Shown here: piece after piece, positions 59,164-64,000 of the stretch
Numbering within the stretch: position 1 is the stretch's first letter
Layout of the letters: each line of letters begins with the position of its first letter
Origin: Methylobacter luteus IMV-B-3098
Lineage (GTDB): Bacteria > Pseudomonadota > Gammaproteobacteria > Methylococcales > Methylomonadaceae
Assembly (NCBI RefSeq): GCF_000427625.1
Contig: NZ_KE386569.1
Span: forward strand, 1,681,073 to 1,745,072
Direction: 5' to 3'
DNA: 64,000 bases
Made by a program: the position numbers and the translations under genes
Notes under the pieces: model-generated
Told to the model about the DNA's origin: nothing
The model's input: the letters and a program-made list of their open reading frames with translations, nothing else
Databases searched by the model: none

Positions 59164-61059
59164 TTATGCCACTATATCCGCCAGATTACCTTTAGTCTCC
59201 AGCCATGCCTTCCTGTCCTGCGCGCGTTTTTTCGCCAGCAATAAATCCAGTTGGGCATTGGTATCGTCGTCTTCCTGAACCGTTAACTGCACAAGCCGGC
59301 GCGTATCGGGATTCATGGTTGTCTCGCGCAATTGCCCCGGATTCATCTCACCCAGACCTTTAAAGCGCTGGACATTGATCTGGCCCTTGAGCTTTTCGGC
59401 CTTGATGCGATCCAGAACGCCTTGCCGCTCGGACTCGTCCAGGGCATAAAACACTTTTTTGCCGACATCGATGCGGTACAAAGGCGGCATGGCCACAAAG
59501 ACGTGCCCGGCTTTGACCAGCGCCGGAAAATGCTGATAAAACAAGGCGCAGATCAAGGTAGCAATGTGGTTGCCGTCAGAATCGGCATCGGCCAGTATGC
59601 ACACCTTGCCGTAACGCAAGTTTTGCAAGTCGTTGGAACCAGGCTCGATGCCCAAAGCCACGGCGATATCGTGGACTTCCTGCGAAGCCATGACCTGATT
59701 CGACTCCACTTCCCAGGTATTGAGGATTTTGCCGCGCAACGGCATGATCGCCTGAAAGTCGCGCTCGCGGGCCTGTTTGGCCGAACCGCCGGCCGAATCG
59801 CCCTCGACCAGAAACAATTCGGTTCTGGCGATATCCTGCGCCGAACAATCGGCCAGTTTGCCCGGCAAGGCGGGACCGGCCGTTATTTTCTTGCGGACTA
59901 TTTTTTTATTGGAGCGCAGCCTTTTCTGGGCGCTGGAAATAATGATTTCGGCGATCTTCTCGCCTTCGGCCGGATGCTGGTTCAGCCACAGGCTGAAACT
60001 GTCCTTGGCCACGCCGGACACGAAAGCCACGCATTCGCGGGAACTGAGCCGTTCCTTGGTCTGGCCTGAAAACTGCGGATCTTCCAGCTTGACAGAGAGC
60101 ACGAAATGGCAGTTTTCCCAGACATCCTCAGGCGCCACCTTGACACCGCGAGGCAGGATGCTTCTGAAGTCGCAAAACTCGCGCATCGCTTCGGTCAGGC
60201 CGGCCCGCAGACCGTTGACATGCGTGCCGCCCTGTGCCGTCGGCACCAGATTGACGTAGCTTTCGGCCAACACCTCGGCAGGATTTTCAGTAGCCCAGAC
60301 GACGCCCCACTCTACGGCCTCATGGCTCGCGGCCATATTGCCCATGAACGGCTGCTGCGGGTAGAACTCGATATCGCCGACACGATCCAGCAGATATTCC
60401 TTCAGCCCATTCTGATAACACCAGACAGTTTCTTCCTCCGGTTGCTCGACCTTCAGCGTTATTTTAAGGCCCGGACACAACACCGCCTTCGCGCGCAGTA
60501 CCTGTTTCAGTTTGGTAACGGAGATTTTGCTGGAGTCAAAATACTTTTCATTCGGCCAGAACTTCACCGAAGTACCGGTATTGTTGCGTCCAACCGTGCC
60601 GGTTTCGGTCAGTTCGGTTTGCTTGTCGCCATTGGCAAATTCCATGCGGTAGATTTTGCCGTTGCGCTTGACCTCTATTTCCAGTTTCTCCGACAAGGCA
60701 TTGACGACCGAGACACCGACGCCATGCAAGCCGCCGGAAAACTGATAGTTTTTATTCGAGAATTTGCCGCCCGCATGCAACTGGGTCAGGATCACCTCGA
60801 CACCGGGTATGCCCTGCTCGGGATGGATATCGACCGGCATGCCGCGGCCGTTGTCGGTGACCGACACCGCGCCGTCCTTATACAGAACGACGTCGATGTT
60901 GTCGGCATGCCCTGCTATCGCTTCATCGACACTGTTATCAACGACTTCCTGCACCAGATGGTTGGGCCGGGTGGTGTCCGTATACATGCCGGGGCGTTTG
61001 CGTACCGGCTCCAGTCCGCTTAAGACCTCTATGGCCGCCGCGTTATATTCACTACTCAT
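59164..61059 (-). CDS. parE: DNA topoisomerase IV subunit B
   Basis: A 631-residue ATPase subunit (E. coli 630). The GHKL domain has [18 protein letters not shown] and [13 protein letters not shown], then [15 protein letters not shown]. The TOPRIM domain has [31 protein letters not shown] and [12 protein letters not shown]. The C-terminus has [23 protein letters not shown]. Partner of parC. Confidence 0.97.
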   Translation of the reverse strand: MSSEYNAAAIEVLSGLEPVRKRPGMYTDTTRPNHLVQEVVDNSVDEAIAGHADNIDVVLYKDGAVSVTDNGRGMPVDIHPEQGIPGVEVILTQLHAGGKFSNKNYQFSGGLHGVGVSVVNALSEKLEIEVKRNGKIYRMEFANGDKQTELTETGTVGRNNTGTSVKFWPNEKYFDSSKISVTKLKQVLRAKAVLCPGLKITLKVEQPEEETVWCYQNGLKEYLLDRVGDIEFYPQQPFMGNMAASHEAVEWGVVWATENPAEVLAESYVNLVPTAQGGTHVNGLRAGLTEAMREFCDFRSILPRGVKVAPEDVWENCHFVLSVKLEDPQFSGQTKERLSSRECVAFVSGVAKDSFSLWLNQHPAEGEKIAEIIISSAQKRLRSNKKIVRKKITAGPALPGKLADCSAQDIARTELFLVEGDSAGGSAKQARERDFQAIMPLRGKILNTWEVESNQVMASQEVHDIAVALGIEPGSNDLQNLRYGKVCILADADSDGNHIATLICALFYQHFPALVKAGHVFVAMPPLYRIDVGKKVFYALDESERQGVLDRIKAEKLKGQINVQRFKGLGEMNPGQLRETTMNPDTRRLVQLTVQEDDDTNAQLDLLLAKKRAQDRKAWLETKGNLADIVA

Positions 61060-61141
61060 ACTTCGTAATCACTCGCAATCCGATTTCATATATAATGGTG
61101 GGTTCAATCTGTACATCGTATCATTAAAATATTTTTACCAC

Positions 61142-61375
61142 ATGCCGAAAAAGAAAAGCCCGACTTCATTCGAAGACTCGCTCGCGGAACTTGAACAGTT
61201 GGTTACGCAGCTGGAACAAGGCGATATTTCGCTGGAAGAATCGCTAAAGTCATTTGAACGCGGGGTCAATCTTACCCGCACCTGTCAAAAAGCCTTGCAG
61301 GAGGCGGAGCAGAAAGTTCAGATCTTACTGGAAAAAAACGGCACTCAATCCCTGGAGCCCTTTGCTGATGAGTAA
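61142..61375 (+). CDS. xseB: Exodeoxyribonuclease VII small subunit
   Basis: A 77-residue protein (E. coli 80) with the family signature [50 protein letters not shown] forming a two-helix coiled coil that binds XseA. ATG 61142 follows the gap after parE. It overlaps ispA by 8 bases. First gene of the xseB-ispA-dxs group common in gammaproteobacteria. Confidence 0.95.
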   Translation: MPKKKSPTSFEDSLAELEQLVTQLEQGDISLEESLKSFERGVNLTRTCQKALQEAEQKVQILLEKNGTQSLEPFADE

Positions 61376-62264
61376 TGCGTTGAAAGAATATCTTAGTTTT
61401 TGTCAAAACCGTGTAGAAAAGGCTCTGGAAGCTCGTCTTCCCAGCGAAAACATACTGCCAAGGAAACTGCATGAGGCCATGCGCTATTGCGTGCTGGACG
61501 GCGGCAAACGCATGCGCCCGATGCTGGCTTACTGCACCGGCAAGACACTCGGCATTGCTCCGGAAATGCTCGATGGACCCGCCTGCGCGGTCGAATTCAT
61601 CCACGTTTATTCTTTAATCCATGACGACCTGCCGGCCATGGACGATGATGAGCTCAGGCGCGGCAAGCCCACCTGTCATGTCGCTTTTGACGAAGCGACT
61701 GCCATTTTAACCGGCGATGCCCTACAGGCATTGGCATTTGAAATACTGGCGCATGATCCCTCTATGGCTATCGATGCCGCAAACCGGCTCAAAATGATCA
61801 CGATGCTGGCAAAAGCCAGCGGTTCTCAGGGCATGGTCGGCGGCCAGGCCATAGACCTCGAATCCGTAGGCACAAAACTGAGTCTGCCGGAACTTGAAAA
61901 CATGCATATCCATAAAACCGGCGCTTTGATCCGCGCCAGCGTCAATATGGCGACACTGGCGAAGCCCGATATCGACCCGACCATGGCGGCCAAACTTGAT
62001 CATTATGCCAAATGCATCGGCTTATCTTTCCAGGTCAAAGACGACATTCTTGATGAAGAAAGCGATACGACCACATTAGGTAAAACCCAAGGCAAAGACA
62101 AGAACAACGACAAGCCTACTTATCCTGCCTTGCTGGGCCTGGCAGGCGCCAAACAGAAAGCGCAGGAACTGCATGAACAGGCCATTGACAGCCTGAGCAT
62201 TTTTGGCAAGGAAGCCGACCTGCTGCGCGACTTGTCGCTTTATATTATTCAACGGGATCACTAA
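61368..62264 (+). CDS. ispA: Farnesyl diphosphate synthase
   Basis: A 298-residue (2E,6E)-farnesyl diphosphate synthase. The first aspartate-rich motif is [17 protein letters not shown] and the second is [34 protein letters not shown] binds IPP. ATG 61368 is selected because the family alignment starts there and TGGAGCC precedes it; the longer frame to 61254 lies inside xseB. It feeds undecaprenyl, quinone and possibly hopanoid or carotenoid synthesis. Confidence 0.96.
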   Translation: MSNALKEYLSFCQNRVEKALEARLPSENILPRKLHEAMRYCVLDGGKRMRPMLAYCTGKTLGIAPEMLDGPACAVEFIHVYSLIHDDLPAMDDDELRRGKPTCHVAFDEATAILTGDALQALAFEILAHDPSMAIDAANRLKMITMLAKASGSQGMVGGQAIDLESVGTKLSLPELENMHIHKTGALIRASVNMATLAKPDIDPTMAAKLDHYAKCIGLSFQVKDDILDEESDTTTLGKTQGKDKNNDKPTYPALLGLAGAKQKAQELHEQAIDSLSIFGKEADLLRDLSLYIIQRDH

Positions 62265-62348
62265 TTACCTATTTGATTACTCAAGAATTAATCTGCATAA
62301 TCACACGACTGTCAAAAAGAAATGCCGATTAAAGGAATTGATTTATAC

Positions 62349-64000
62349 ATGTACAAACCCGGTAATTATCCTATCCTGGATACCATCAATTATCCCGCCG
62401 ATGTCCGCAAGCTCAGTAAAGATCAACTGCCGGGCCTGGCCCGGGAGCTGCGCGAATACCTGACCCACACGGTCAGCATTTCCGGCGGCCACTTCGCGGC
62501 CGGGCTCGGCACGGTCGAGCTGACCATCGCCCTGCACTACGTGTTCGACACGCCGGCCGACCAGCTGGTCTGGGACGTCGGCCATCAGGCCTATCCGCAC
62601 AAGATCCTGACCGGCCGCAAGGAGGCCATGCCCACCATCCGCACCAAGGGCGGCGTCTCGGCCTTCCCCAGCCGCGCCGAGAGCGAGTATGACGCCTTCG
62701 GCGTCGGCCACTCCAGCACCTCGATCAGCGCCGCCCTGGGGATGGCCATCGCGGCCGGCCTGAAGGGCGAGGACAAGCAGATGGTGGCCATCATCGGCGA
62801 CGGCAGCATCACCGGCGGCATGGCCTTCGAGGCCATGAACCATGCCGGCGCCCTGGACGCCAACCTGCTGGTGATCCTGAACGACAACGAGATGTCGATC
62901 TCGCCGCCGGTCGGGGCCATGAACAATTACCTGACCAAGATCCTGTCCAGCCGCCTGTATGCCTCCGTGCGCGAGGAAAGCAAGAAGGTGCTGAGTAAGA
63001 TGCCCAGCGTCTGGGAGCTGGCGCGCAAGACCGAGGAGCACATGAAGGGCATGATCGTGCCGGGCACCCTGTTCGAGGAACTGGGCTTCAATTACATCGG
63101 CCCGATCGACGGCCATGACCTGGACATGCTGATCTCGACCCTGGAGAATCTCAAACAGACCTCGGGACCGCGCTTTCTGCACATCGTCACCAAGAAAGGC
63201 AAGGGCTACGCCCCGGCCGAGAAGGACCCCTTGGCCTATCACGGCGTGCCGGCCTTCGATCCCTCGAAGGACTGCCTGCCGCAATCGGCGCCGTCGCCTT
63301 ACCCGAGCTATACCGAAGTATTCGGCCAGTGGCTGTGCGACATGGCCGGCCAGGACGAACGCCTGCTGGGCATCACGCCGGCCATGCGCGAGGGCTCGGG
63401 GCTGGTCAAGTTTTCGCAATGCTATCCGCAGCGTTATTTCGACGTCGCGATCGCCGAGCAGCATGCCGTGACCCTGGCGGCGGGCCAGGCCTGCCAGGGC
63501 GCCAAGCCGGTCGTGGCGATCTACTCGACCTTCCTGCAGCGCGCCTATGACCAGCTGATCCACGATGTCGCCCTGCAGAATCTCGACGTGCTGTTCGCGC
63601 TGGACCGCGCGGGGCTAGTCGGACCGGACGGCCCGACCCATGCCGGCAGCTTCGACCACAGCTTCCTGCGCTGCATCCCCAATATGCTGATCATGGCGCC
63701 GGCCGACGAGAACGAATGCCGGCAGATGCTGACCACGGGCTATCAGCACGAGGGACCTGCGGCCGTGCGCTATCCGCGCGGCAAGGGCCCGGGCGTGCCG
63801 GTGCAGGCCGGGCTGACCACCTTGCCGATCGGCCGGGGCGAAGTCCGCCACCAGGGCGGGCGCATCGCCATCCTGGCCTGGGGCAGCCTGGTGGCGCCGG
63901 CGCTCGAGGCCGGCAAGCATCTGAATGCGACCGTGGTCAACATGCGTTTCGTCAAGCCGCTCGATACGGACCTGATCCTGGAACTGGCCAAAAGCCATGA
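62349..64000 (+). CDS. dxs: 1-Deoxy-D-xylulose-5-phosphate synthase, 3'-truncated
   Basis: About 550 codons to the window edge of the expected ~620. [28 protein letters not shown] starts the protein after AAAGGAA. Motifs: [26 protein letters not shown] (catalytic His), [18 protein letters not shown] and [15 protein letters not shown] (thiamine site), [18 protein letters not shown] and [13 protein letters not shown] condenses pyruvate and glyceraldehyde-3-phosphate, first step of the MEP route. The third codon position is almost always G or C after about codon 25 (roughly 65-70% GC by eye over the region), unlike xseB and ispA. The frame is open and intact. Confidence 0.95.
   Translation, partial: MYKPGNYPILDTINYPADVRKLSKDQLPGLARELREYLTHTVSISGGHFAAGLGTVELTIALHYVFDTPADQLVWDVGHQAYPHKILTGRKEAMPTIRTKGGVSAFPSRAESEYDAFGVGHSSTSISAALGMAIAAGLKGEDKQMVAIIGDGSITGGMAFEAMNHAGALDANLLVILNDNEMSISPPVGAMNNYLTKILSSRLYASVREESKKVLSKMPSVWELARKTEEHMKGMIVPGTLFEELGFNYIGPIDGHDLDMLISTLENLKQTSGPRFLHIVTKKGKGYAPAEKDPLAYHGVPAFDPSKDCLPQSAPSPYPSYTEVFGQWLCDMAGQDERLLGITPAMREGSGLVKFSQCYPQRYFDVAIAEQHAVTLAAGQACQGAKPVVAIYSTFLQRAYDQLIHDVALQNLDVLFALDRAGLVGPDGPTHAGSFDHSFLRCIPNMLIMAPADENECRQMLTTGYQHEGPAAVRYPRGKGPGVPVQAGLTTLPIGRGEVRHQGGRIAILAWGSLVAPALEAGKHLNATVVNMRFVKPLDTDLILELAKSH

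Noticed and set aside
62343-63563. A 406-codon minus-strand frame opposite dxs
   Set aside because: The opposite strand encodes a complete set of DXS motifs; the long antisense frame is a by-product of the very high GC3 of dxs.

Overview
The window is about 64 kb of ordinary gammaproteobacterial chromosome, roughly 50-53% GC by eye, with several small decayed or repetitive patches. Gene order resembles Pseudomonas-type gammaproteobacteria (recN / grpE-dnaK-dnaJ-dapB-carA-carB-greA-yhbY-rlmE-ftsH-glmM-secG-tRNA-Leu, and queG / nnr-tsaE-amiC-mutL-miaA). A Methylococcales-type (type I methanotroph) host is a plausible guess from protein style and GC content. No methane- or methanol-oxidation gene lies in the window, so this is inference only.

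Layout. 1-2 kb: a GHKL ATPase and a STAS domain fused to a PhnD-like binding domain, a possible cytoplasmic sensing or partner-switching pair. 2.1-7.1 kb: a ybhGFSR-type ABC exporter on the minus strand. 7.1-9.7 kb: an accessory patch with tpm, a REP-associated tyrosine transposase (RAYT), five REP-like palindromes in two orientations, other inverted repeats and a HEPN-like protein. 9.8-12.1 kb: cstA and its small ybdD-type partner. 12.2-19.5 kb: miaA, mutL, amiC, tsaE and nnr, divergent from queG. 19.5-21.9 kb: ppsA.

21.9-24.7 kb is a non-core island: an orphan terminator (possible small RNA), three perfect DnaA boxes with a perfect IHF consensus, two small membrane or exported proteins, and an almost full-length IS982-family transposase wrecked by frameshifts and stops. 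24.7-41 kb is core on the minus strand: tRNA-Leu(GAG), secG, glmM, ftsH, rlmE, (yhbY on plus), greA, carB, carA, dapB, dnaJ, dnaK, grpE and hrcA. The heat-shock genes have a CIRCE operator over a sigma-70 promoter ahead of hrcA, plus a separate sigma-32-type promoter ahead of dnaK.

41-49 kb: nadK and recN, then the two putrescine-forming genes aguA and aguB, separated by a decayed HEPN/MNT module and a DUF2238 membrane protein, then an H-NS-like protein and a DUF2914 membrane protein. 48.5-54.1 kb: sucA-sucB and a dihydrolipoyl dehydrogenase-like gene that has lost one of its two redox cysteines. 54.3-61.1 kb: parC, yciA, a FUN14 protein, an aldehyde dehydrogenase and parE. 61.1 kb to the end: xseB-ispA-dxs, where dxs runs off the window and is far more GC-rich than its neighbours.

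The most notable observations are the active-site-altered lipoamide dehydrogenase in the 2-oxoglutarate dehydrogenase operon, the RAYT/REP array, the DnaA-box/IHF cluster and the MNT gene whose HEPN partner survives only as a stub. No CRISPR array, prophage or rRNA operon was seen.
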